From NCBI RefSeq assembly GCF_045062605.1, contig NZ_JBJGDW010000005.1, positions 27,456 to 91,455 on the forward strand: 64,000 nt of DNA, read 5' to 3'. A program made the translations under genes and the position numbers. This DNA is from Deinococcus sp045062605. GTDB taxonomy: Bacteria; Deinococcota; Deinococci; Deinococcales; Deinococcaceae. The notes beneath the pieces are model-generated. The model was not told the origin of the DNA. It did no database searches and saw only the letters and a list, made by a program, of their open reading frames with translations. Shown in pieces: positions 1 to 11,121 of the stretch. The number at the start of each line of letters is the position of its first letter. Positions within the stretch are counted from its first letter, which is position 1.

Positions 1-138
1 GCCATGTTCCGGGCGTCCGGCACCGAACCGGTGGTGCGTGTCTACGTGGAGGCCCAGAGCGAGGCTGACCTGCGCGCCATTCTGGGCGAGTCCACCCGGC
101 GCGTGTACGGGTACGATCCAGGGCACCAACCCGGCTGA
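1..138 (+). CDS. glmM: Phosphoglucosamine mutase, C-terminal fragment cut by the window edge
   Basis: This is the last 45 codons of a gene that begins outside the window. The phosphate-binding loop of the alpha-D-phosphohexomutase superfamily is visible as FRASGTEPVVRVYVEA, which occupies the C-terminal domain in GlmM and in phosphomannomutases. GlmM converts glucosamine-6-phosphate to glucosamine-1-phosphate for peptidoglycan precursor synthesis in the cytoplasm. The choice of GlmM over phosphomannomutase rests only on the short tail and is therefore tentative. The gene ends 4 bp from the convergent manA. Confidence 0.7.
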   Translation, partial: AMFRASGTEPVVRVYVEAQSEADLRAILGESTRRVYGYDPGHQPG

Positions 139-142
139 AGCC

Positions 143-1090
143 TCAGTCTGGCAGGCTGGAGCGAAGCATCTCGAAGTCGCCGGAAAGCTGGTATGCGCCC
201 ACGGCGGCGGGCAGCAGCAGAGATTCAAACTGGCCCAGTCGCCAGGTTTCTCCGCCCGCCTCCACCTGCGCCTCGCCCACCGTCACGGTCAGGACATGAA
301 AGGTCTGCCCGGCAGTGTCGCTTTCCAGCGTGCCTCCTTTGCTGTTCAGCCGCTCCAGTACGAAGTAATTGCAGCGGGTCAACTCCTGAACGGCGTCCCC
401 GGTGGGGGACAGGGGAGGGGCGGGCGCGGGCCAGGGGCGGGACACTTCCGCGCTCTTTTCCAGATGCAGGGTGCGGCCAGCGGCGGCGGGGCGATCCCAG
501 TCGTAGATGCGGTAGGTCAGGTCACTGGTCTGCTGGACCTCGTACAGAAATACGCCTGGCCCCAGCGCATGCACCGTTCCGGCGTGAATCATGAAGGTGT
601 CCCCGGCCTGAACAGGGGCGTAGGCGACGTGGTCCATGACCTTCCCGGCCAGAATCGCCGTGTTCAGCGTGTCCTGAGAGGTGCCTTCCTGGATGCCCGC
701 GATGATCTGCGCGCCCGCGTCGGCGTCCAGCACCTGCCACGCCTCGGTCTTGCCCAGGTGGCCCTCGCCCTCCAGCGCGTGGGCCTGCGCGTCATCCGGG
801 TGGACCTGCACGCTCAGCCAGTCGGCGCAGTCTAGCAACTTGATCAGCAGCGGAAAGCGGGTGCCGGAAGCACGGGTGCCCAGCAACTCTGCCGGAAACT
901 GCTTCGTCAGTTCGGCCAGCGTCTGCCCAGCGTGGGGGCCGCCCGAAACGTGGTTGTCCTCGCCGATCACCCACGCCTCGCCAATCTTCTTGCTGGTGTC
1001 GCCGCCCGCTGAAATCAGGCGGGTGCCGCCCCATACGCGCTCGACGAGTCTGGATTCCAGGGGCAGGGGAGAGGTCAACGGATTCGACAT
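143..1090 (-). CDS. manA: Mannose-6-phosphate isomerase, class I
   Basis: The protein has 315 residues, the length of the short bacterial class I (cupin) phosphomannose isomerases, which interconvert fructose-6-phosphate and mannose-6-phosphate. Zinc-site motifs are visible: QVHPDD at about residues 95-100, KTE at 114-116, and HAGTVHALGPG at 169-179. The ATG at 1090 is preceded 6 nt upstream by TATGAT (1097-1102 on the complementary strand), a leaderless-type -10 box, which supports this start. It converges with the glmM fragment, so both neighbours act in hexose-phosphate metabolism but are not in one operon. Confidence 0.9.
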   Translation of the reverse strand: MSNPLTSPLPLESRLVERVWGGTRLISAGGDTSKKIGEAWVIGEDNHVSGGPHAGQTLAELTKQFPAELLGTRASGTRFPLLIKLLDCADWLSVQVHPDDAQAHALEGEGHLGKTEAWQVLDADAGAQIIAGIQEGTSQDTLNTAILAGKVMDHVAYAPVQAGDTFMIHAGTVHALGPGVFLYEVQQTSDLTYRIYDWDRPAAAGRTLHLEKSAEVSRPWPAPAPPLSPTGDAVQELTRCNYFVLERLNSKGGTLESDTAGQTFHVLTVTVGEAQVEAGGETWRLGQFESLLLPAAVGAYQLSGDFEMLRSSLPD

Positions 1091-1154
1091 GTCTGCATCA
1101 TAGAAGAGGGACAGACCGCGTGGCCTGCCCCTGTTTCTATCGAACCCGCCCAGC

Positions 1155-2561
1155 TTACATATGAAGGGCGCGTTTATCCGCTGCCAGCGCCGCTTCCTTC
1201 ACCACTTCGCTGAGCGTCGGGTGCGCGTGGATGGTGCGGGCCAGATCCTCGCTGCTGCCGCCGAATTCCATGATCGCCACGGTTTCGCCGATCAGCTCGG
1301 ACACGTTGGGACCTACCATGTGGACGCCCAGCAACTTGTCGGTGTCGGCGTCGGCCACCACTTTGACAAATCCGCGCGGATCGCCGTGGCCCAGCGCGCG
1401 TCCGTTGGCGCTGAAGGGAAACTGCCCGGTCTTGACGTTGTGGCCCGCGTCTTTTGCGGCCTTTTCGGTCAGTCCGGCCCAGGCGATTTCGGGACTGGTG
1501 TAGATCACCCAGGGAATCACGTCGTAGTTGACGTGCCCGGCCTGACCAGCCAGTTGCTCGGCCAGCGCCACGCCCTCTTCCTCAGCCTTGTGCGCCAGCA
1601 TCGCGCCGCCGATCACGTCACCGATGGCGTAGATGCCCTTCAGGTTGGTGCGGTAATGAGAATCCACCTTGACGTAACCGCGCTCGTCCAGTCCCAGACC
1701 CACTGCGTCCGCGCCCAGGCCCGAGGTATGTGGCACGCGCCCGATGCTGACGATCAGCTTGTCGAACTGCGCCGTGACTTCCTTCTCTTTCTCGGTGTAG
1801 GTGACGCTCACGCCCGCGTCAGTCTGTTCGACTTTGGTGATGTTGACGCCGAAGTGAAAGTCCAGCCCCTGCTTCTTGAACTGCTTGAGGGATTCCCTGG
1901 CAATGGCGTCGTCGGCGGCCAGCAGGAAACCAGGGAGGGCTTCCAGAATGGTCACGTCCGCACCCAGGCGACGCCACACGCTACCCAGCTCCACGCCAAT
2001 GACGCCCGCGCCGATCACGCCCAGCTTCCCCGGCACTTCCGTGAAGGCCAGCGCGCCGCTGTTTTCCACCACATGCCCACCAAACGGGGCCAGCGGCAGT
2101 TCGCGGGGGCTGCTGCCCGTCGCCACGATCACGTTCCTGGCCTTGACCTCGGTTCCGGCGGCGTCCACGATCCACTCGTCGCCGTCGGCGCGGACCAGCT
2201 TGCCCAGGCCGGAAATCGAGGTGATCTTGTTCTTCTTGAACAGGTAGGCGATGCCGCCCGTCAGTTTGTCCACCACGCCCGTCTTGCGCGACAGCATCTT
2301 GCCCAGGTCCATTTTCAGGCTGTCCACCATGATCCCGTGATCGGCCACGTCATGCGCGATCATCTCGAACTTCTCGGAGGAATCCAGCATGGCCTTGCTG
2401 GGAATGCAGCCCACGTTCAGGCAGGTGCCGCCCAGACTGGGCTTGCCGTCCCGCGTGAAATCGTCCACGCAGGCGGTCTTGAAGCCCAACTGGGCGGCGC
2501 GAATGGCGGCCACGTACCCCGCCGGGCCGCCGCCGATGACCAACACATCATAAGAATCCAT
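1155..2561 (-). CDS. lpdA: Dihydrolipoyl dehydrogenase (E3)
   Basis: The 468-residue flavoprotein reoxidises dihydrolipoamide in 2-oxoacid dehydrogenase and glycine cleavage complexes. It starts with MDSYDVLVIGGGPAGYVAA (FAD Rossmann fold). The redox disulfide is CLNVGC at residues 47-52, a second GxGxxG (NAD) motif lies near residue 185, and the C-terminal HAHPTLSE segment carries the active-site His-Glu pair. The reading frame stays open far upstream, but family similarity begins at the ATG at 2561, which has TACGCT 10 nt upstream. It is divergent from the M42 peptidase gene. No E1 or E2 gene is adjacent. Confidence 0.95.
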   Translation of the reverse strand: MDSYDVLVIGGGPAGYVAAIRAAQLGFKTACVDDFTRDGKPSLGGTCLNVGCIPSKAMLDSSEKFEMIAHDVADHGIMVDSLKMDLGKMLSRKTGVVDKLTGGIAYLFKKNKITSISGLGKLVRADGDEWIVDAAGTEVKARNVIVATGSSPRELPLAPFGGHVVENSGALAFTEVPGKLGVIGAGVIGVELGSVWRRLGADVTILEALPGFLLAADDAIARESLKQFKKQGLDFHFGVNITKVEQTDAGVSVTYTEKEKEVTAQFDKLIVSIGRVPHTSGLGADAVGLGLDERGYVKVDSHYRTNLKGIYAIGDVIGGAMLAHKAEEEGVALAEQLAGQAGHVNYDVIPWVIYTSPEIAWAGLTEKAAKDAGHNVKTGQFPFSANGRALGHGDPRGFVKVVADADTDKLLGVHMVGPNVSELIGETVAIMEFGGSSEDLARTIHAHPTLSEVVKEAALAADKRALHM

Positions 2562-2666
2562 ATCGCCCCTGAGCGTATCACCGCGCGTGAAAACGGATGG
2601 TGGCGCGTTCCTGCGCCCGAGTCTCCGGGCTGGAGACAGGGGCGCTGATCCGCCATATTGGGGGCC

Positions 2667-3698
2667 ATGAACTCTGATTTTGATCTGGACTACACGCTGG
2701 ACGTCCTCGTGCGCCTGCTGGATACCCCCAGCCCCACCGGATTTACGGAAGCCGCCGTCGCGCTGATCGAGAAAGAGGTGGAGGCGCTGGGCTACACGCC
2801 GCAGCGCACCCGCAAGGGCGCACTGACCTGGGAGGTCCCCGGCATGGGCGAGGGCCACGTCACCTTCAGCGGCCACACCGACACGCTGGGGGCGATGGTC
2901 AAGGGCATCAAGCCGGGTGGCCGTCTGCTGCTGTCCATGCTGGGCGGCTACGACTGGGCCACCGTGGAGGGTGAGGATGTGCGCGTGCATACCCAGAGCG
3001 GGCGCGTGATCACCGGCACCGTGGTCAACATCCGCCAGAGTACCCACGTCCACGGCGCGGCCCTGCGTGACCTGAAGCGCGAGGCGTCCGTGATGGAAGT
3101 GCGGCTGGACGAGCGCACGGAGAGCGCCGCCGAGACCCGCACCCTCGGTATCGGCGTGGGCGATTTCGTCAGCTATGACGCCCGGCCCCGCGTGACTGCC
3201 GCCAAGTACATCAAATCGCGTCATCTGGACAACAAGGCGGCGGTGGCGATTTTTCTGGCCGTCACGAAGGCAATGGTTAACACCCCGCCCGCCAGAACGG
3301 TGGCCTTCCACGTCACCACCTACGAGGAAGTGGGCCACGGTGCAGCCACCGGCATTCCGCCGCACACCGACGAACTGATCGCGGTGGACATGGCGGCGGT
3401 GGGCAACGGCCAGACCAGCAGCGAACACTGCGTGACCCTGTGTGTGGCAGACAGCGGCGGTCCCTACGATCACGCGCTGGGCAACCGTCTGCGGGCCGCA
3501 GCGGCCAGGGCAGACTTGGACCTGCGGGTGGATATGTACCCCTTCTATTCCTCGGATGGTACGGCGGCGTGGCGGGCAGGGGGCGATTACCCGGTGGCCC
3601 TGATCGGCCCCGGTGTGGACGCCAGCCACTCCTACGAGCGCATGCACACCGACGCCCTGCGCGACACGGCGGCGCTGATTCTGGAATATGTGAGGTAA
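2667..3698 (+). CDS. M42-family metallo-aminopeptidase
   Basis: The 343-residue protein is a cytoplasmic co-catalytic zinc aminopeptidase of the M42 family (glutamyl aminopeptidase / deblocking aminopeptidase type). Visible zinc and catalytic motifs in order are FSGHTDTLG near residue 72, RHLDNKAA near 190, TYEEVGHGA with the catalytic Glu pair near 218, AVDMA near 237, and the C-terminal SHSYERMHTDAL. An in-frame TTG lies 9 nt earlier, but ATG 2667 is the more likely start. Substrate preference cannot be read from sequence. Confidence 0.85.
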   Translation: MNSDFDLDYTLDVLVRLLDTPSPTGFTEAAVALIEKEVEALGYTPQRTRKGALTWEVPGMGEGHVTFSGHTDTLGAMVKGIKPGGRLLLSMLGGYDWATVEGEDVRVHTQSGRVITGTVVNIRQSTHVHGAALRDLKREASVMEVRLDERTESAAETRTLGIGVGDFVSYDARPRVTAAKYIKSRHLDNKAAVAIFLAVTKAMVNTPPARTVAFHVTTYEEVGHGAATGIPPHTDELIAVDMAAVGNGQTSSEHCVTLCVADSGGPYDHALGNRLRAAAARADLDLRVDMYPFYSSDGTAAWRAGGDYPVALIGPGVDASHSYERMHTDALRDTAALILEYVR

Positions 3699-3728
3699 AT
3701 GCGTAGCTGAAAGGCAGGGGAGAGAATT

Positions 3729-4039
3729 TTGAGACCCGATTCGCAGGACCACGTTCTCCTGGCTCTCTGGGCCGCCGACTGTGCCGGGCATGTGCTGGAG
3801 GCTTTCGAGGCAGACCGTCCGCAGGAGTCCCGTCTCCGGAAAGCGGTTGAGGCGGTGCTGGCTTGGGGGCACGGCGATCTGAGCATGGCTGAGTCGCGGG
3901 CCGCCGCCTGCGCCTTCCCACGCGGCGACGCATCAGGCTTCTGGTACCGCCGCCGTGGCTGCGGCTCTGGATGCATAAGGCGAATGGCAGGAGGAACGGC
4001 TCCCGGAAAGGCTGTGGGCCGTTGCCCTTCGGCGATTTA
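3729..4039 (+). pseudogene. Degraded Imm5-like (putative immunity protein) gene
   Basis: From TTG 3729 the first 60 codons (LALWAADCAGHVLEAFEA, then AVEAVLAWGHGDLSMAESRA) resemble the alpha-helical 'putative immunity protein' family found with polymorphic-toxin loci. Similarity is lost near 3915. It resumes one frame over as SHAATHQASGTAAVAAALDA, meets a TAA at 3976, then continues in that frame as GEWQEERLPERL, which resembles the family's C-terminal WQ..LP..L signature. The expected Ala-rich helix between these parts is shortened. I infer a pseudogene with a frameshift, a nonsense codon and an internal deletion. No toxin partner is visible. The family assignment is from memory of the family pattern. 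Confidence 0.5.
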
Positions 4040-4089
4040 GAAAAAGGCCCTTCAATCTGCTTGCCCCCAACTCTCCTCAGAAGGAGACC

Positions 4090-4210
4090 AGCGAAGGTAT
4101 TGAGAATGCCTGTAAATTTGAGCAAGTAAGGGGAATACGGGTTCTGGGCCTGGATTTCAGATTCCAGCGCTGTCCCGATTTTTGTGGGAAACAGACGGAA
4201 CTTGTATCAG
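4090..4210 (+). repeat. Diverged copy (A) of the TACGGATTCCG MITE-like element
   Basis: This stretch aligns from end to end with the copies at 34614-34750 and 63371-63505. Shared parts are the AAGGTATTGAGAATGCCT hairpin, GGGTTCTGGGC, CGCTGTCCCGATTT and the right end AACAGACGGAACTTGTATCAG (ATCC replaced by CTTG). The left terminal repeat is not recognisable. It is the oldest-looking copy in the window and lies between the Imm5-like pseudogene and the tRNA-Asn promoter. Confidence 0.65.
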
Positions 4211-4300
4211 GTGCCCTTGCTGGGTCAACCCCTTGCAGTCGCCACGCCACCTTCAGTGTCTCCTGACTTTGTGGTCATCCTGGCACCTTCTGGGGAGGGC

Positions 4301-4329
4301 TTGCACGTTCCCTGGGGGGATGGTACTAT
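4301..4329 (+). promoter_or_regulatory. Sigma-70-type promoter for tRNA-Asn
   Basis: TTGCAC (4301-4306), a 17-bp spacer and TACTAT (4324-4329) form a near-consensus promoter about 75 bp upstream of the tRNA. No other gene lies between them. Confidence 0.6.
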
Positions 4330-4405
4330 CCTTCTCGCGCCGGAAACGGCCCGCCACCTTGCGCCACAACGCTTTTTTAAGCGCAGGAACAGAGAAAGAC
4401 AGTGT

Positions 4406-4480
4406 TCGGCAGTAGCTCAGTGGCAGAGCGTTCGACTGTTAATCGAATGGTCGTAGGTTCGACCCCTACCTGCCGAGCCA
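4406..4480 (+). tRNA. tRNA-Asn (anticodon GTT)
   Basis: A complete cloverleaf can be folded. The acceptor stem TCGGCAG/CTGCCGA pairs perfectly, the D arm is GCTC...GAGC, the anticodon loop is CTGTTAA with GTT, the T arm is GTAGG-TTCGACC-CCTAC, and CCA is encoded at 4478-4480. It is transcribed alone and is followed by a strong terminator. Confidence 0.95.
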
Positions 4481-4488
4481 AGAGAAAA

Positions 4489-4514
4489 GCCCCCGCTTAA
4501 GTGCGGGGGTTTTT
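4489..4514 (+). terminator. Rho-independent terminator of tRNA-Asn
   Basis: CCCCCGC (4490-4496) and GCGGGGG (4503-4509) form a stem with a 6-nt loop, followed by TTTTT. Confidence 0.9.
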
Positions 4515-4529
4515 GCTGTCTGGGTAGAT

Positions 4530-5285
4530 TTAGCGGTTGCGGTACGTGGGAAGGTTCTTCCAGGGTTCCAGAATGTTGGGGGCCAGACTCTGCGCGCCGA
4601 CTGCCGCCGTCGTCTTTACCCAGGGAACGTAAGAGAGAGGCGCGGTAGTAGCGGCGTAGGTCGTGGACACGCCAGGATCAATTTCAGTGTCCAGTATGGA
4701 CCAACCACTTTTCAAAGTGATGGTCGTGTCGATCTTGCCCAAGCCCAGGCAGTCACCTTTGTATTTGAAGGTGATGTCTTTGTTGGAAAACCACCATGCC
4801 CTGAGCCGCGTCGCACTCGCCTTGTTCGACATGAGCGGTGAGATGATCTGGTCATCCTTATCGGTTCGCAAGAAGTTGATGGGATAGACCCTCAGATCGT
4901 CTGGTGCATCGGTGGTTATGTCCTTGCACAGACCAAAAACGCTGGCGTCGGGATTGTTCACAGAAAACAGGAGATTGGAATTCGCACCCGTCATCACTGA
5001 TGTGGAAGGCAGGGCCAGATCGAACTTACCCACGCTATCCACTGGCGCGGGAATCGCCAACTCTCTCTTGTCTACGGAGTTTGCGACTCCAGCCGAAAAC
5101 GGAGTGATCTGCCCCTGAATCATTGTGATCTGTCCGTTGGGGACTGGCTGTGGAGCAGGTGTTGGATCGGGTTCAGGCGTGCTGCCGCCCCCGCCCCCAC
5201 AGGCACTTAGCACGAGGCTGAGGCCAACAGCAGCGGCGAAAGTAGCGGCGGGCCGTTTCAGGTTATTTTGATTGAACATGCCCAT
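4530..5285 (-). CDS. Secreted lipoprotein of unknown function
   Basis: The 251-residue protein has a lipoprotein signal peptide with lipobox LSAC (Cys at residue 29), followed by a Gly stretch and a Pro/Thr linker typical of surface-exposed lipoproteins. The remainder is predicted extracytoplasmic, with an even spread of beta-type sequence and no recognised domain. The frame is open further upstream, but the ATG at 5285 (MGMFNQNN) places the signal peptide correctly; ATG 5279 is also possible. The 263 bp between this gene and the M16C gene hold no clear feature. Confidence 0.7.
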   Translation of the reverse strand: MGMFNQNNLKRPAATFAAAVGLSLVLSACGGGGGSTPEPDPTPAPQPVPNGQITMIQGQITPFSAGVANSVDKRELAIPAPVDSVGKFDLALPSTSVMTGANSNLLFSVNNPDASVFGLCKDITTDAPDDLRVYPINFLRTDKDDQIISPLMSNKASATRLRAWWFSNKDITFKYKGDCLGLGKIDTTITLKSGWSILDTEIDPGVSTTYAATTAPLSYVPWVKTTAAVGAQSLAPNILEPWKNLPTYRNR

Positions 5286-5548
5286 AGCCTGACAGCCGCC
5301 GCCCTGAATGGAGTCCTGCTTCCATTCAGGCCAGCCGTGCATTTCTCTCACGGTTGGATCAGGCGTTGGGGAACGGTATCCCCCCCAGCCGCTTCAGAGC
5401 GTATTTCGAAAGCCGTCTCATTTTCGATAAGTGGCGTCTGTACGGCGTTTGCGGTTCCTTCTTCCCAGCCTCCCCCGCAGGAGGGGAGGAGGGAAAGCCC
5501 GTGTTTCTGGGAAGTTGCTGGAATCTGAAAACCTTTATAAACACGCTC

Positions 5549-8473
<2,925 letters not shown>

Positions 8474-8555
8474 GAACGGGAGTTTAGAGCATGGGCTGAA
8501 AAAGACCGTGGCTGGAACGCCGAAGTGGATCACGCGATCAGGGCATCTGCCGCCT

Positions 8556-9359
8556 TCAGAATTGCACCAGTCTGGGTTGAAGGTCCAGGGCCAGTCGGTC
8601 CAGCGTGGACTGGAATTCATGGAACGGATGCTGGGGACTCTCCGTGACCAGCGTGACGAGTTCCCCACTGCCAGTGGTGGTGAACGGCCTGAACTGAGTG
8701 GTGACCCCGTCCGCTGGATCAAAGAGTTTGAGGCGGGGATCGGCCTGCGCGAAGAAGCGGCTCAGCCAGGGCAGGTGCGTGCTGGACAGCGTGATGCCCG
8801 CCAGCCCCAGGTGCTGTTGCCGGAGCGTTTCGACAAAGTCTGAGACCGTGTGTTGCGTCCTGGCTGGATCGCTCAGAAACGTCCCAGTTTCCACCAGATC
8901 GATCAACTCGCCAGCCTCGGCAAACACCACTCTGCCGCTGTTCTGGCCAGCCTGCCCAGCGACGTATTCCAGCAGGGCGGAACTGTTCGTCAGCACCCTG
9001 GCCCCGATGACAGCCACAATCCCGTCGGCCCCCACGCCCTGAAGGGCGGCGCTGATCGGCGGATAGACCCCCAGGATGGGCAGGCGAAACCGGGGAAGAA
9101 GTTGCGGCAACACCGTGATGGTGGGTGCGTTCGAGGCCAGGATGATCGTCCCTACGCCCAGGCCAAGCAGATAATCCACCGCCCTGAAAATGCGGTCCTC
9201 CAGCTCCGCTTCACTTTTTGAGCCGTAGGGAAAGCTGGCCCGGTCTGCCAGATACGTGATGTCCTGGGCAGGAAAGGCAGCCCTGATCTTCCGCACGACG
9301 TCGTAACTGCCGATTCCTGCGTCAAAAATGCCGACGGGCTGTCTCAGGTTTTCAAGCAT
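8556..9359 (-). CDS. Asp/Glu racemase-family protein lacking both catalytic cysteines
   Basis: The 267-residue protein follows the MurI fold: IFDAGIGS (residues 11-18), DITYLADRASFPYGSKS (33-49) and the two catalytic segments. In glutamate racemases these segments are ACNTAT and GCTHYP. Here they read ASNAPT (Ser76) and SSTHLP (Ser193), so both proton-transfer Cys residues are Ser. Racemase activity by the usual two-base thiol mechanism is therefore unlikely. A regulatory or different hydrolytic/lyase role is possible. The start at 9359 has AAAGG about 7 nt upstream. It runs in the same direction as the M16C gene, 82 bp away. It should not be called murI without testing. Confidence 0.75.
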   Translation of the reverse strand: MLENLRQPVGIFDAGIGSYDVVRKIRAAFPAQDITYLADRASFPYGSKSEAELEDRIFRAVDYLLGLGVGTIILASNAPTITVLPQLLPRFRLPILGVYPPISAALQGVGADGIVAVIGARVLTNSSALLEYVAGQAGQNSGRVVFAEAGELIDLVETGTFLSDPARTQHTVSDFVETLRQQHLGLAGITLSSTHLPWLSRFFAQADPRLKLFDPADGVTTQFRPFTTTGSGELVTLVTESPQHPFHEFQSTLDRLALDLQPRLVQF

Positions 9360-9592
9360 GTTCGCCTTTCGCAGAGGACCTTAAATTCAGAGATGCGTGG
9401 GAAAAAAGAGAGACTGGTACGAGGTTGAGGTTTGCGTAAATCTACCATCGGGGCAGATCAGGAACCGCCCCCCTGGGTTCAGGCCGAACCCGGTCCGGTC
9501 TGGCACTTTTATCCTCATCCATCCCCACCCCCCCCCGGTAAATCACCGCAAACTCACGGGACTGACACGGCGCGGCGGGTAGACTGACAGGC

Positions 9593-10618
9593 ATGAAGCA
9601 TGTTCGCTCCACCCTTCCGGCGCTGGCCCTGGCGCTGAGCGCCCTCCTGGCCGGATGCGGGCAGCCCGTCACTGGCACGTCTACAGGCGGCGGAAGTGGC
9701 CGGGACATCCTGTATTTCTCCGATAGTGCCTCTGGCCTGCCCGTGATGTACCAGGGCGAGGAATACAGCGCCGATTTGAGTGTCGCGGGCGGTGCGGGGC
9801 CGTACACCCTGAAATTGACGAGCGGCACGTTGCCCCCCGGCATCAAGCTGGGCGGTCAGCGTCTGACGGGAAGGCCCACCGCCACCGGAACCTACAAATT
9901 CACGCTGGAAGTCACGGATTCCACCCTCAGCACGCGTGCCAAGGAATACACGGTCAACGTGAATACCCTGCCGCCCCTGTCGCTGGCCCCCACCCTGCCC
10001 ACGGGCGAGATTCGCGGCGAAACGCGCATTCCGCTGATCATCACCGCGCCCCGGAACGTGCGGGCGGCCCGCCTGAACTGGGAACTGCCCGCAGGCGCTC
10101 AAGTGACCCGCGTGCAGGCGTCCGAGCAGAGCGGGGTGTTGTTCTGGCAGCAGCAGGGGCAGGTGCTGACGATGGATCTGGGCTTCAAGACCGTTCCGCG
10201 TAGCGGCGTGCGAATTGCCCTGATCAGCGTTAAACCCGCCCAGGACAGGGCCGTCACCCTGACCGCCACAAAGATGGGCTACGAGGCCCGTGACGGTACG
10301 GGCAAATTGTTGGCGGGCAAATTCATGTCGGGAGCTGTAATGACCGAAACGCCGAAAGCGGACGGGACGCAAGAGGGCACGGATCAGCCCACCGAGGCGC
10401 CCAAGCCCACTGATCAGTCCACCGAAACCAGACCCAGCGTGATGCCGACGCCAACGACGCCCAGTCTGACGCCTCCCACTCAGACGACGCCGACGGTTCC
10501 CCAGCCGCCAGCCACTGAGCAACCTGTGACGCCTCCGGTGCAGAATCCCATTGAGCCGCCCAAGCCACCCGTCAAGGCCCCGCCCGGAGCGCATCTGGGA
10601 ACGGGAGCGCCGCTGTGA
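9593..10618 (+). CDS. Putative Ig-domain lipoprotein with Pro/Thr-rich tail
   Basis: The 341-residue protein has a lipoprotein signal with LLAGC (Cys22). Residues about 45-125 look like a He_PIG-type immunoglobulin domain (GTLPPGIKL, then RPTATGTYKFTLEVTD). A beta-rich segment follows at about 130-250, then a disordered tail rich in Pro, Thr and Gln from about 255. TAGACT at 9580-9585 lies 7 nt before the ATG, a leaderless promoter. It is the first gene of a three-gene operon (TGATG overlap with the next gene). An extracytoplasmic binding or scaffold role is inferred from the domain types only. Confidence 0.75.
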   Translation: MKHVRSTLPALALALSALLAGCGQPVTGTSTGGGSGRDILYFSDSASGLPVMYQGEEYSADLSVAGGAGPYTLKLTSGTLPPGIKLGGQRLTGRPTATGTYKFTLEVTDSTLSTRAKEYTVNVNTLPPLSLAPTLPTGEIRGETRIPLIITAPRNVRAARLNWELPAGAQVTRVQASEQSGVLFWQQQGQVLTMDLGFKTVPRSGVRIALISVKPAQDRAVTLTATKMGYEARDGTGKLLAGKFMSGAVMTETPKADGTQEGTDQPTEAPKPTDQSTETRPSVMPTPTTPSLTPPTQTTPTVPQPPATEQPVTPPVQNPIEPPKPPVKAPPGAHLGTGAPL

Positions 10619-11121
10619 TGCGCCGGACAGTGTTGATAAAATCAGTGTTGATAAAAGCAGTATTGACAAAAAGAGTGCTGCTGGGCGCCCTCCTCGCGGC
10701 CACCGCCGGAGCCACCACGGCGCCTTCACTGACGCTGGCGCAGCAGGTCAAGAAGGCGGAGGTGATCGTGCGCGGGACGCTCGGCCCTGCCGTCAGTGTC
10801 AAGGAGGGCGAGGTCACGTATCTGGCCTATCCGCTGACCGTGGCCGAAACAATCACCGGGGACGCGGCCCGCCTGCCCCAGAATGACGGCAAACCCGCAC
10901 TGTTCTTCCTTCAGGGCTTATCGGATGTGCCAGAGCTGAAAAGCGGGCAGGAGGTCTTCGCGCTGCTGTATGTCCGCAAGCAGGACAGTCCGCTGGTGGG
11001 CTTTAACCAGGGGCTGTATCCGGTCACGGACGGCCAGGTGACGGCAGGCGACGCCAAGACCCCTATCACCGATCCCGCCAAACTCCGTGACGCCATCCGT
11101 GCCGCGCTGGAGGCCAAATGA
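10618..11121 (+). CDS. Small secreted protein of unknown function
   Basis: This protein of about 167 residues has a signal peptide whose N-terminal part is built from a repeated codon block (VLIK, VLIK, VLTK). The mature part is a compact beta-rich domain of about 130 residues, with GQEVFALLYV and a Tyr/Pro-rich turn near the end. The ATG shares one base with the TGA of the preceding lipoprotein gene, and the end overlaps the next gene by four bases (ATGA), so translation is probably coupled. I do not recognise the family. Confidence 0.65.
   Translation: MRRTVLIKSVLIKAVLTKRVLLGALLAATAGATTAPSLTLAQQVKKAEVIVRGTLGPAVSVKEGEVTYLAYPLTVAETITGDAARLPQNDGKPALFFLQGLSDVPELKSGQEVFALLYVRKQDSPLVGFNQGLYPVTDGQVTAGDAKTPITDPAKLRDAIRAALEAK

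Noticed and set aside
1161..2648. Long plus-strand open frame opposite lpdA, with similar frames opposite other genes (7025-8647, 17822-20293, 27332-29269, 39138-41642, 54680-56242)
   Set aside because: These are antisense shadows of clear genes in high-GC DNA. They are rich in His/Gln/Arg/Val, have no family similarity and no start signals.
2562..3872. Open upstream extension of lpdA
   Set aside because: The dihydrolipoyl dehydrogenase family starts at MDSYDVLVIGGG (2561). The extension overlaps the M42 peptidase on the other strand and has its antisense composition.
5352..5548. Possible small gene between the lipoprotein and M16C genes
   Set aside because: Short open frames exist on both strands, but none has a start signal, family similarity or plausible codon use.
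9593..10618. Calling the beta domain of the lipoprotein a cohesin
   Set aside because: The neighbouring dockerin makes this tempting, but I cannot see cohesin motifs. It stays an unassigned domain.
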